Origin: Candidatus Fonsibacter ubiquis
GTDB lineage: Bacteria > Pseudomonadota > Alphaproteobacteria > Pelagibacterales > Pelagibacteraceae
NCBI RefSeq assembly: GCF_002688585.1
Contig: NZ_CP024034.1
Location: forward strand, 797,501 to 861,500
Length of the DNA: 64,000 nucleotides
Reading direction: 5' to 3'
Under the pieces are notes generated by a model that was given only the letters and a program-made list of their open reading frames with translations, was not told where the DNA came from and made no database searches. A program made the translations under genes and the position numbers. This document shows, in pieces, positions 28,961-37,215 of the stretch; within the stretch, counting starts at the first letter, position 1; every line of letters begins with the position of its first letter.

Positions 28961-29836
28961 TTATATTATTTTTGCTTTCTTTATCCAATAACTTTTATAA
29001 TGTTTTTTTAGAACAAAAATAGCTTTAGCTAGTTGTGCGTTATTTTGAAAAATAGCAAAGCAGGCTGATCCACTGCCAGTCATTCTTGCTAATTTACAAC
29101 CTTTTAATTTCTTTAGTGAAATTAGTAATTTTAATATGACACTATTATTTTTAAAAGCACTTTGTTCTAAATCATTTCCTTCATAATTTAAGAATTTAAA
29201 TAAATAATTTAAATTTAAAATATTCTTCTTTAATAGTGAAATTTTATAATTATTACTTTTTGAAAATATTTTATTGGAAAGGTAAATTTTTTTCGTAGGG
29301 TTAAGACAATTTGGGTAAATTAGTAACAAATTAAGTTTTGGCTTCTTATTAAATGTAAAAATTTTATTACTTGCTCCGTAAAGAAGCTTAAAATTAGTAT
29401 TTAAACATGGCTCTACATCAGCTCCTATTTTATTACATATTGAGGAAATTGTTCTTTTTTTTAGATTTAATTTTAATCGTTTATTAAAAAAATTAAGTAA
29501 GGCAGAAGCATCCGCTGACCCCCCTCCCAATCCAGAGCCTAGTGGCAAATTTTTTATAATTTTTATTGTAAATTTATGCGCATTAAATTTTGGATATTTT
29601 TTTAATATATTTAATAATTTTAATACTGAATTATGAGTGGCGCTTATTCCTTTTGAAAATTTGCCTGTAAAAATTATCTGATTATTTGTGTTACTAGAAG
29701 ATATTAAAATTTCGTCGTAAATATCAAAAAAACAAAATAATGTTTCTATTTGATGATACTTATTTTTTAATTTTTTAATTACTTTTAAATATAAATTAAT
29801 TTTACCATAAGCTTTAAGACTTGTTTTTATAAACAT
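28961..29836 (-). CDS. ispE: 4-diphosphocytidyl-2-C-methyl-D-erythritol kinase
   Basis: IspE phosphorylates CDP-methylerythritol in the MEP isoprenoid pathway. The 291-residue GHMP kinase has AYGKINLYLKV near the start, the ATP loop LPLGSGLGGGSADASAL, and the late motif ARMTGSGSACFAIF. It overlaps the end of the TPR gene by 23 bases on the same strand. The same pathway is represented by ispH further on. Confidence 0.95.
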   Translation of the reverse strand: MFIKTSLKAYGKINLYLKVIKKLKNKYHQIETLFCFFDIYDEILISSSNTNNQIIFTGKFSKGISATHNSVLKLLNILKKYPKFNAHKFTIKIIKNLPLGSGLGGGSADASALLNFFNKRLKLNLKKRTISSICNKIGADVEPCLNTNFKLLYGASNKIFTFNKKPKLNLLLIYPNCLNPTKKIYLSNKIFSKSNNYKISLLKKNILNLNYLFKFLNYEGNDLEQSAFKNNSVILKLLISLKKLKGCKLARMTGSGSACFAIFQNNAQLAKAIFVLKKHYKSYWIKKAKII

Positions 29837-31535
29837 TTTCTAATCCAAAAATTATTTTATTATAAATGGCTTCTTTTAAATCTTTTTCAATATTTTTTAA
29901 CTTAATTGCATTTTGCCAAACATATCTAGCTTGTATCTCTTTTCCATTAGTCCAAAGAACATCTCCGTAATGATCATAAATCACTGCTTCAGAAGGTTCT
30001 TTCTCATAAGCTATTTGTAAAAGTTCTTCAGCCTTATCAAAATCTTTTAATAAAAAATATGCCCAACCTAATGAGTCTAAAATATATCCCTGACCTTTAC
30101 TAATACTAACGGCTTCAATTAACATTTCTTTTGCTTGATCTAAATTAATTTTTTTTTCTAACCAACTATATGCCAAATAATTTAAAACCTCAGCCTGCTT
30201 AGGTGAAATTTTAAGAGCTTTATAAAAATTTTTTTCAGCATTATCCCAGTCACCCGCTCGCTCTTGGCTTATGGCCAAGTTATAGTAATAATTCCAATCA
30301 CTGTTTTTTTTAGCATTTAGTAGTTCAATTGATTTTTCATATAATACTATTGATTTTATATAATTTTTATTTCCTCTTAAAAAATTTGCGAGTTCAAAAT
30401 ATTTTTCAGACATAAAAAAATCATTTTTATTTAAAAAGTTCTCAAGTAAATTAATTTGCTTGTCTGAGCTAGTATTTGTTAAAAATTTTAATCTTGTAAA
30501 ATTAGCATACCAATAAAATTCTTTTCCTAATTGTTCAATGACTTGGATTTCCTTTTCTGACTCTTCAAAATTTTTTAACAAAATAAGATTTTCAATTTTA
30601 AGGACTTTGTTTGATAAAAAGTTGGGGTTCAAATATTCACTTAAATTTAAATAAAAATTTGAAATTTGCACTTGTTCATAGTTTTGATAAAAATTTGAAA
30701 ACAAATAAAATAATTCAGCTAAACCATGGTTAATATTTTTTCTTTTATAAAATCTATCTATTTTATGAAATTTATTTTCACGGACATCTAAAAAAAGCTG
30801 CTTAAATAGCAAATTTTCTGACCCAATCTCAATGTTTTGATCTATTATTTCTTTAATTTTTTCTTTTTTATTTTTTTCTAAATAATAAGACAAATAAAAA
30901 TAGTTGTATCTGCCTAGTTCTTTTTTATTAAGTATCTCATCATGGTACAATTCAATATTTTTTTGATTATCTAGATATAAATTTATTAAAATTTTTTGTG
31001 TTAGAGAAATATTTTTAAAACTTGAATTTAATCGATTGATCTTTTCATTAATATCATTTGTGTTTTTATTAGGTAAATCTGCCCATATATTAAGAAACTG
31101 ATATAAATCAATTAATAACGGATCGCTTAGATTTTGCTTCGGTAAAGAAATATAATTCTTTAATTTTGAATATCTCTCTTTTTTAAAATCATGAACAAAT
31201 AATATAAAATTATACGGATATAATGATTGATAGGATTTATCTAACTTTTTTATAAATATATAGGCTTCTTCAATCTTGCCATTATTAACAAGTGCTTCAA
31301 CGTACTTAAGATTAAAATCTGAATGATAATGACCTAAATTTTCAATATTACCAAAAAAACTGTAGGCTTTTTGAGAATCATTTTTTTGTAATGATATGTT
31401 GCCAGATAAATAATTAGAAAAATAATTTGAATTTTTTATTAACTCTTTTTTATTATCTAAAATATTTGCATTCAAATCAGAATTATTTACTATAAATAAC
31501 AATAAAATAATTAATAAATAAGTCTTTTTATTCAT
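29814..31535 (-). CDS. Secreted or periplasmic TPR-repeat protein
   Basis: A 573-residue protein with a signal-like hydrophobic N-terminus (TYLLIILLLFIVNNSDLNA) and tetratricopeptide repeats, clearest in the C-terminal third: WNYYYNLAISQERAGDWDNAEKNFYKAL, then VLNYLAYSWLEKKINLDQAKEML, and LGWAYFLLKDFDKAEELLQIAYE. Similar long TPR proteins precede ispE in other alphaproteobacteria and are thought to act at the cell envelope. No enzymatic motif is seen. Its start codon lies 3 bases from that of the divergent UDG-like gene. Confidence 0.8.
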   Translation of the reverse strand: MNKKTYLLIILLLFIVNNSDLNANILDNKKELIKNSNYFSNYLSGNISLQKNDSQKAYSFFGNIENLGHYHSDFNLKYVEALVNNGKIEEAYIFIKKLDKSYQSLYPYNFILFVHDFKKERYSKLKNYISLPKQNLSDPLLIDLYQFLNIWADLPNKNTNDINEKINRLNSSFKNISLTQKILINLYLDNQKNIELYHDEILNKKELGRYNYFYLSYYLEKNKKEKIKEIIDQNIEIGSENLLFKQLFLDVRENKFHKIDRFYKRKNINHGLAELFYLFSNFYQNYEQVQISNFYLNLSEYLNPNFLSNKVLKIENLILLKNFEESEKEIQVIEQLGKEFYWYANFTRLKFLTNTSSDKQINLLENFLNKNDFFMSEKYFELANFLRGNKNYIKSIVLYEKSIELLNAKKNSDWNYYYNLAISQERAGDWDNAEKNFYKALKISPKQAEVLNYLAYSWLEKKINLDQAKEMLIEAVSISKGQGYILDSLGWAYFLLKDFDKAEELLQIAYEKEPSEAVIYDHYGDVLWTNGKEIQARYVWQNAIKLKNIEKDLKEAIYNKIIFGLENVYKNKS

Positions 31536-31538
31536 ATA

Positions 31539-32201
31539 ATGTATAAAAAAAATTTGAGTAGCAAAACTATAAACCTCCTAGAATACTATTCAATATTAAA
31601 TATTACTAATTTATTTTCTGATACAGCAATAAAATCTAAGAAACAATTATTAATTAATAAAGAACAATACATTTTTGAGTTGTTTAAACAAATTGGTGTC
31701 CAACTAAACATAAAAAAAATTAATAGTTTTTTTTACAAAGGAAATCTAAATTCCAAGATTATGATACTAGGCGATTGTCCAAATGATGAGGATATTAAAA
31801 ATCAAGAAATTTTTTCAGGACCTAGAGGTGAACTCTTAAACAAAATGTTATCTTCAATATCCCTTGAGAAAGAAAAATACTATTTATCAAATATTTATTT
31901 TGAAAAACATAATGATAAAATAAGTAAGTATAATTTTTATAAAGATATTTTGATCAAACATATAAAAATTATTCAACCAAAATATATTTTATTTCTTGGT
32001 GAAACTGCCGCTAATTTTTTTAATAATTCCAACCAATTAATATTAGATATCAGGGGAAAATGGGGTTCAATTATTATTAATAATAATAAAATTAATACAT
32101 TTGCTACTTTTGACCCTGAAATATTATTAAAAAAACCTGAAAATAAAAAATTATCATGGGAAGATCTTAAAAAATTTAGGAATGAAATATTTAATAATTA
32201 A
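31539..32201 (+). CDS. Family-4-like uracil-DNA glycosylase homologue, atypical active site
   Basis: A 220-residue protein aligning by pattern with alphaproteobacterial family 4 uracil-DNA glycosylases: MILGDCPND replaces the usual GEAPG-type motif at residues 76-83, FSGPRGELLNKML follows, LFLGETAANFF is typical, and TFATFDPEILLKKP replaces the usual THPAYLL-type motif. Only one Cys (C80) is present, so the four-Cys 4Fe-4S cluster of the family cannot form. D192 stands where His is normally found. It may have altered or lost catalysis. It joins rnhB at a TAATG junction. Confidence 0.75.
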   Translation: MYKKNLSSKTINLLEYYSILNITNLFSDTAIKSKKQLLINKEQYIFELFKQIGVQLNIKKINSFFYKGNLNSKIMILGDCPNDEDIKNQEIFSGPRGELLNKMLSSISLEKEKYYLSNIYFEKHNDKISKYNFYKDILIKHIKIIQPKYILFLGETAANFFNNSNQLILDIRGKWGSIIINNNKINTFATFDPEILLKKPENKKLSWEDLKKFRNEIFNN

Positions 32202-32791
32202 TGAATTTTTCTTTTGATCTAAAATTTGGTAATAACATAATCGGCGTAGACGAGGTCGGTAGAGGGTGTCTTGCTGGACCCGTTTTTGCTGCTGCTATCA
32301 GATTAGATCAAGATAACTTTCCCAAAGAAATTAATGACTCTAAAAAACTCAGTATACTTCAAAGAATGAAGATATTTAAAGAACTTACAAAAAAATGTGA
32401 ATACAGCATTGGCATCGCTTCTGTTAAAGAAATTGAAAAATTTAATATTTTACAATCTTCTTTACTTGCAATGAACCGAGCTTTAAAAAAAATTAATATT
32501 AAAGATCATATTATTCTTGTTGATGGAAATTTTTCTCCGGATAAAAATAAAAATATTAAGACAATTGTTAAAGGTGATCAAAAATGCATATCTATTGCAG
32601 CAGCATCTATAATAGCAAAAGTTTCTAGAGATTTATTTATGGCAAAATTATCTATAAAATTTCCAAATTATAATTGGGAAAAAAACTGTGGTTACGGAAC
32701 TAAAAAACACTTAGAAGCAATTAAAGAATTTGGTATAACAGAACATCATAGGAAGACTTTTTCTCCAATACACAACCTATTGATAAACTAA
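32201..32791 (+). CDS. rnhB: Ribonuclease HII
   Basis: RNase HII removes ribonucleotides from DNA and RNA primers. The 196-residue protein has IGVDEVGRGCLAGP with the catalytic Asp-Glu, ILVDGN, GDQKCISIAAASIIAKVSRD and the final EHHRKTFSPI. It starts at the TAATG junction with the UDG-like gene and is followed by a 76-base gap and ccrM. In many alphaproteobacteria rnhB also precedes ccrM. Confidence 0.96.
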   Translation: MNFSFDLKFGNNIIGVDEVGRGCLAGPVFAAAIRLDQDNFPKEINDSKKLSILQRMKIFKELTKKCEYSIGIASVKEIEKFNILQSSLLAMNRALKKINIKDHIILVDGNFSPDKNKNIKTIVKGDQKCISIAAASIIAKVSRDLFMAKLSIKFPNYNWEKNCGYGTKKHLEAIKEFGITEHHRKTFSPIHNLLIN

Positions 32792-32823
32792 AAATTAAGA
32801 CACAATTAATATGAAGACAAAAG

Positions 32824-32863
32824 TTGACTGAGGGACTCTTCTAAGATTATTTTCTCTTCTTAG
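32824..32863 (+). promoter_or_regulatory. Putative ccrM control region with a GANTC site and a dyad
   Basis: Upstream of ccrM are a -35-like TTGACT (32824-32829), a GACTC site (32834-32838) that CcrM itself would methylate, and a perfect 6-base dyad CTAAGA (32841-32846) / TCTTAG (32858-32863). In Caulobacter, GANTC sites in the ccrM promoter give methylation-dependent control. The -10 match here is weak, so the promoter call is tentative. The GACTC at 32901-32905 lies inside the gene. Confidence 0.35.
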
Positions 32864-32867
32864 TTGT

Positions 32868-33938
32868 ATGACAATAATTAGAGATACTATCGTTCTTGGG
32901 GACTCAATAAAAGAATTGAAGAAAATACCTAGCGAAACCTTCGACTGTATTTTTGCAGACCCACCTTACAATCTTCAATTACAAAATAGTTTGGAAAGAC
33001 CTGATCATTCCAAAGTTAAAGCTGTAAATGATGAGTGGGATAAATTTGATAATTTAAAAAAATATGATGAATTTTCTAACTCTTGGATCAATGAATGTAA
33101 AAGAATTTTAAAGCCTAATGGAACAATATGGATAATTGGCACTTATCATAACATTTTTAGATTAGGTAAAATAATACAAGATAAAAATTTTTGGATTCTC
33201 AATGACATAATATGGAATAAAAAAAATCCTATGCCTAACTTTAAAGGAACAAGATTTACTAACGCTCATGAAACATTAATATGGGCTGCTAAAAGTAAAA
33301 AATCAAAATATACCTTTAACTACAAATCATTAAAGTGTTTTAACGATGACAAACAAATGAGATCAGATTGGGAATTGGCTCTTTGTACTGGGAACGAAAG
33401 AATTAAAAATAATGAAGGAGATAAAATTCACTCAACTCAAAAACCAGAAAGTTTATTGTACAGAGTTATCCTATCATCGACTAAAAAAGACGATTTCATA
33501 TTAGACCCTTTTTTTGGAACGGGAACAACGGGTGCTGTTGCTAAGAAACTAGGACGAAATTACTATGGAATAGAAAGTAATAAACAATATTTTCAAACTG
33601 CTGAAACTAGAATAAAAAAAATAAAAAAAATTGATGACAATTTTCTAAAAACTATAGAAAATAAAAGAAACGAAAAAAGAATACCATTTGGGTATTTAAT
33701 AGAAAGCGGAGTAATAGAACCTGGATTAAAATTAGTTGATGCTAAAAATAAAATTCAAGCACATGTAATGGCGGATGGCAGTATTCTATATAAAGATATT
33801 ACAGGATCTATTCATAGCGTTGGTGCTAAAGCCCAAGGAACCGAAAGCTGTAATGGCTGGTCTTTTTGGCATATAAAAATGGAAAATAAACTATATCCCC
33901 TTGATCATTTAAGAGAGAAAATCAGAAAAAATAACTAG
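32868..33938 (+). CDS. ccrM: CcrM-type DNA adenine-N6 methyltransferase (GANTC)
   Basis: A 356-residue beta-class adenine methyltransferase: the catalytic DPPY motif at residues 31-34 precedes the SAM-binding motif DPFFGTGTTG near residue 213. The C-terminal ~90 residues form the extra domain typical of CcrM (ESGVIEPG, ADGSILYKDITGSIHSVGAKAQG, NGWSFWHI). CcrM methylates GANTC and times transcription with replication in alphaproteobacteria. There is no neighbouring restriction enzyme, which supports an orphan, cell-cycle role. Confidence 0.94.
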   Translation: MTIIRDTIVLGDSIKELKKIPSETFDCIFADPPYNLQLQNSLERPDHSKVKAVNDEWDKFDNLKKYDEFSNSWINECKRILKPNGTIWIIGTYHNIFRLGKIIQDKNFWILNDIIWNKKNPMPNFKGTRFTNAHETLIWAAKSKKSKYTFNYKSLKCFNDDKQMRSDWELALCTGNERIKNNEGDKIHSTQKPESLLYRVILSSTKKDDFILDPFFGTGTTGAVAKKLGRNYYGIESNKQYFQTAETRIKKIKKIDDNFLKTIENKRNEKRIPFGYLIESGVIEPGLKLVDAKNKIQAHVMADGSILYKDITGSIHSVGAKAQGTESCNGWSFWHIKMENKLYPLDHLREKIRKNN

Positions 33939-35121
33939 AACTTCTTGGATTATAATTAAAGATCCACCCAAACATAAGTTTTTTTGCAAAAAAAGACTTT
34001 CCTATTAATTTGAAAACAATCCCTCTTAGAAAAACAAAAAACGGATTTTTTAGATGAAATAAAAAAACATTTAAATGCGATCTAAGAATTATTCGTCTAA
34101 CTCTGTTATTTCGCTTATTAAAGTAAAATACTCCAAGATTACTAGTAATATTCTTATTAATTTGCTCATATAAAACATAGGAGTCTTCTATTGCTAATGC
34201 TGCACCCTGCGCTTGAAACGGGACTGTGCCATGAGAAGAGTCTCCTATGAAAATTTGATTATCTCTGTAAAAAACTCTTTTTTTTAAAGAAAATATTGGC
34301 CAGCGGTATACTTCATGAAGTGTATCTAGCATTTCTCTTAAAATTTTATTTTTTGACGAAAATAAAGTTCTAAATTGATCCACTGGAAATGGAATTGAAT
34401 AATTAGTTTCGCCACTTGCTAATATTGTTTTTTCTGACGATTTACTAATTCCTGTAAAGCTTAGGTCATTCTGATTATTAATAAAATAAGACACTAAATG
34501 TTTATTATCGTTTAACCACAGACGAATAACATCATTCTCTAAGGAATATTTTGAATAAAAATTCTTTAGCACTCCTCTGTAAGCATAAAAATTTGTTTTT
34601 GAAATAATATTACTATCTAACCTGGATCTTGAAAACATTCCGTCTGCTGAAACTAGTAGATCACAATAATCTTCTGATCCATCATTAAATTTTACTCTAA
34701 TAATATTATGATCCTTAATAGTTTGCACAACTTGTTTATTATAAAAAATTTCTTTTGAAGATAAATTTTTTTCTAAAAACTTAATTAAAATATTTCTGTC
34801 ACAAGTTAGATAGGGCATTTTATCACTAACAATATTTTGAAGATTAATTCTTACTTCTGATTTGCTATTAAAATATCTGGAATTTAGTGAGTTAATACTT
34901 AAATAATTAATTTTATGAAAATTATTATTTAAAAAAAATCTAGAATCCAAAAAATCTAAAATTCTCACTGCATTTGGAGTTAATTGTATTCCTGTAGGTC
35001 TTGTTAGCTTTTTTTCAAAACTTTCATATATTCTAAAATTATTAAAATTATTTTTTTTAAGAAAATTAGCTAAAGTTAATCCAGCAATGCCTCCACCAAC
35101 AATAATAATTTTTTTAAACAT
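33922..35121 (-). CDS. FAD-dependent monooxygenase (UbiH/salicylate hydroxylase-like)
   Basis: A 399-residue class A flavoprotein monooxygenase. The N-terminus has the dinucleotide motif VGGGIAGLTLA, the middle has DLLVSADGMFSRSR (the DG motif), and GDSSHGTVPFQAQGAALAIED is the second FAD motif. The family includes ubiquinone ring hydroxylases and salicylate hydroxylases; I cannot tell which. It overlaps mutY upstream by 8 bases and ccrM at the 3' end by 17 bases. Confidence 0.82.
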   Translation of the reverse strand: MFKKIIIVGGGIAGLTLANFLKKNNFNNFRIYESFEKKLTRPTGIQLTPNAVRILDFLDSRFFLNNNFHKINYLSINSLNSRYFNSKSEVRINLQNIVSDKMPYLTCDRNILIKFLEKNLSSKEIFYNKQVVQTIKDHNIIRVKFNDGSEDYCDLLVSADGMFSRSRLDSNIISKTNFYAYRGVLKNFYSKYSLENDVIRLWLNDNKHLVSYFINNQNDLSFTGISKSSEKTILASGETNYSIPFPVDQFRTLFSSKNKILREMLDTLHEVYRWPIFSLKKRVFYRDNQIFIGDSSHGTVPFQAQGAALAIEDSYVLYEQINKNITSNLGVFYFNKRNNRVRRIILRSHLNVFLFHLKNPFFVFLRGIVFKLIGKSFFAKKLMFGWIFNYNPRSSSYFF

Positions 35122-36160
35122 ATTTGATATTTTCCGTTCTAACTAATTTTATAAATTTTTTTGAAAAATTTGATAATAAAAAATTATCTATTTTTTTGAA
35201 ATGTATCCAGTAAAATTGATTATCATTTATTTTTGAGATTCTTTTAAAAAAAACAATTTTAATTAACATTTTAATATTAGAAATATTATGAACAAAATCC
35301 CTGTTCATTATTTTTGGTTTTCCTTCAAAAAAAAAATAATTCTTTTTAAAATCTATATTAAATAAATTTTTTTTGTATTCAATTAACGGAAGGTTCACAA
35401 AATCTTGTAATAATTTTTTTTTACTTTTTAAAAATAAAATTTTATTTTTTTGTTTAGCATATAATAAATAGTATCTTTTAATATTAACTTTTTTTTTTAG
35501 AATTTTGTAATTAAAATCTTTTTTTTTAAAGGAAATACAATTTTTGTTTGCAGGGCAAATACTACATCTTGGGTTTTGCGGTGTACATATTAAAGCTCCA
35601 ATCTCCATTAATGCTTGGGCAAATAAAGAGAAGTTTTTTTTTGATTTAATCTCCTTTAATTTTAATAAAATACTATTTTTAAATTTTTTTTTATTATTTT
35701 TATAACCAAATAATCTAGCTATAAATCTTTCTACATTTCCATCTATGCCAATATAATCTTTATTAAAAGCTATAGCCATTATAGCTGATGCAGTATAGTC
35801 GCCAATACCAGGAAAACTCTTTAAAATTTCAAAATCAGCGGGCAATCTTCCATTATATTTAGATTGAACTATCTTTGCTGTTTTAAGTAAATTTTTTGCT
35901 CTAGAATAATATCCAAGACCTTGCCAAAGTTTATACACCTTTTCTAATTTTGCTTTTGATAATTTTTTAAAATTTGGAAAGACTTCTATAAAATTTGTAA
36001 AAAAAGGAATCACTGTTTTAACTTGAGTTTGTTGAAGCATAAACTCGCTGACTAAAACTTTGTAAATTTTATCTTGAAAACCTTGATAACTTCGCCATGG
36101 CAAATCTCTTTTATGATTATCGTACCAAGCAAGAATTTTATTTGATAATACATTTTTCAT
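35114..36160 (-). CDS. mutY: A/G-specific adenine DNA glycosylase
   Basis: MutY removes adenine paired with 8-oxoguanine. The 348-residue protein has E39 (VSEFMLQQTQ), helix-hairpin-helix LKSFPGIGDYTASAI, catalytic D140 in GIDGNVERF, and the 4Fe-4S ligands C192, C199, C202 and C208. The C-terminal MutT-like 8-oxoG domain is present but poorly conserved. The ATG is taken from the four-base overlap with the divergent dciA start (CATG at 36158-36161), which is remarkably tight. Confidence 0.95.
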   Translation of the reverse strand: MKNVLSNKILAWYDNHKRDLPWRSYQGFQDKIYKVLVSEFMLQQTQVKTVIPFFTNFIEVFPNFKKLSKAKLEKVYKLWQGLGYYSRAKNLLKTAKIVQSKYNGRLPADFEILKSFPGIGDYTASAIMAIAFNKDYIGIDGNVERFIARLFGYKNNKKKFKNSILLKLKEIKSKKNFSLFAQALMEIGALICTPQNPRCSICPANKNCISFKKKDFNYKILKKKVNIKRYYLLYAKQKNKILFLKSKKKLLQDFVNLPLIEYKKNLFNIDFKKNYFFFEGKPKIMNRDFVHNISNIKMLIKIVFFKRISKINDNQFYWIHFKKIDNFLLSNFSKKFIKLVRTENIKYV

Positions 36161-36602
36161 GGTGCTAGATAAATCTTCAAATAAAGCATTTGCTCAGGGT
36201 TTAAGGCCTTTGCAAAGTTTATTATCAGAAAATGTTAAAAAAATACTTAAAAAAGATGGCTTTGTATATTTTGAAATAATTAAAAATTGGAAAAATATTG
36301 TTGGAGAAAAAATGTTTAAAGATGTCTCTCCTGTAAAAATTAAAAAGATTAATAATGAAAATATTCTCTCAATAAATGTTAATAAAAATGTAATGATAGA
36401 GATTGAATATTCCAGAGATCAAATTATTGAGAAAATTAATGGCTATCTTGGATTTAATGCAATTCATAAAATACAAATTAACTCTATAGATACGTCTTTT
36501 AAAATAAAAAAAAGATTTACACTAAGTGATAATATTTTAAAAAAAATTAATGAAATTAAAAATAAAAATTTAAAAGAAATATTTCTCAAACTTAATAAAT
36601 AA
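36159..36602 (+). CDS. dciA: DciA-like protein (DUF721), likely replicative helicase loader
   Basis: A 147-residue protein of the DUF721 family. The N-terminal FAQGLRPLQSLLSENVKKILKKDGF and the segment IIKNWKNIVGEKMFKDVSPVKIKK match the KH-like core. DciA is known to load DnaB in bacteria lacking DnaC/DnaI. It lies between divergent mutY and a DsbA-like gene, then smc: this mutY-dciA-dsbA-smc order recurs in alphaproteobacteria. The exact start is uncertain since the ATG shares bases with mutY's. Confidence 0.78.
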   Translation: MVLDKSSNKAFAQGLRPLQSLLSENVKKILKKDGFVYFEIIKNWKNIVGEKMFKDVSPVKIKKINNENILSINVNKNVMIEIEYSRDQIIEKINGYLGFNAIHKIQINSIDTSFKIKKRFTLSDNILKKINEIKNKNLKEIFLKLNK

Positions 36603-36609
36603 ATTCATT

Positions 36610-37215
36610 ATGATTACAATTAAAAATTATGTAACGAAAATTTTAGTATTTTTTTGTTTTTTAATAATTAGTTCTTTGTCTTATGGACAAAATAAAGATG
36701 AAATATTTATTGGAAATAAAAATGCAAAAGTAGAAATTAAAATTTACAGTTCATTTACATGTCCTCATTGTGCTAACTTTCATAAAAATACCTATCCAAA
36801 ATTAGTGGAGGAATATGTTAAAAAAGATCTAGTAAAGATTATCTTTATGGACTTTCCTCTTGATATAGCTGCGTTAAATGCATCAAAAATTGTTAGATGC
36901 TCAACAAAAGAATCGAGTATCTTGTTAATTGATGAAATTTATAAAAATCAAAATAACTGGTCCGCTGGAGATAAGATACAAGAGATTAATAAAAAATTAT
37001 TTTTAATCGCTAATAAATTTAATTTATCTAATGAAAAACTTTCAAGCTGTTTGCAAGATCAAAAACTGGAGGATAAAATATTAAATGATAGAATTGATGG
37101 TCAAAAAAAATACTCTATTAACTCTACTCCTACAATTGTCATTAATGAAAAAAAATTTGAAGGAAATGCTACTTTTGAAAATTTATCAAAAGAAATATCA
37201 AAAAAATTGAAATGA
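36610..37215 (+). CDS. Periplasmic DsbA-family thiol-disulfide oxidoreductase
   Basis: A 201-residue exported thioredoxin-fold protein. The N-terminus is a signal peptide (ILVFFCFLIISSLSYGQN), the active site is CPHC in SFTCPHCANFHK, and STPTIVIN holds the cis-Pro. The alphaproteobacterial homologues in this position are DsbA/TlpA-like oxidases or isomerases. It overlaps smc by 4 bases, which suggests co-translation but not a shared function. Confidence 0.9.
   Translation: MITIKNYVTKILVFFCFLIISSLSYGQNKDEIFIGNKNAKVEIKIYSSFTCPHCANFHKNTYPKLVEEYVKKDLVKIIFMDFPLDIAALNASKIVRCSTKESSILLIDEIYKNQNNWSAGDKIQEINKKLFLIANKFNLSNEKLSSCLQDQKLEDKILNDRIDGQKKYSINSTPTIVINEKKFEGNATFENLSKEISKKLK

Noticed and set aside
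32868-33938. ccrM as part of a restriction-modification system
   Set aside because: No restriction endonuclease is near and the C-terminal domain is of the cell-cycle CcrM type; rnhB and mutY neighbours are housekeeping genes.
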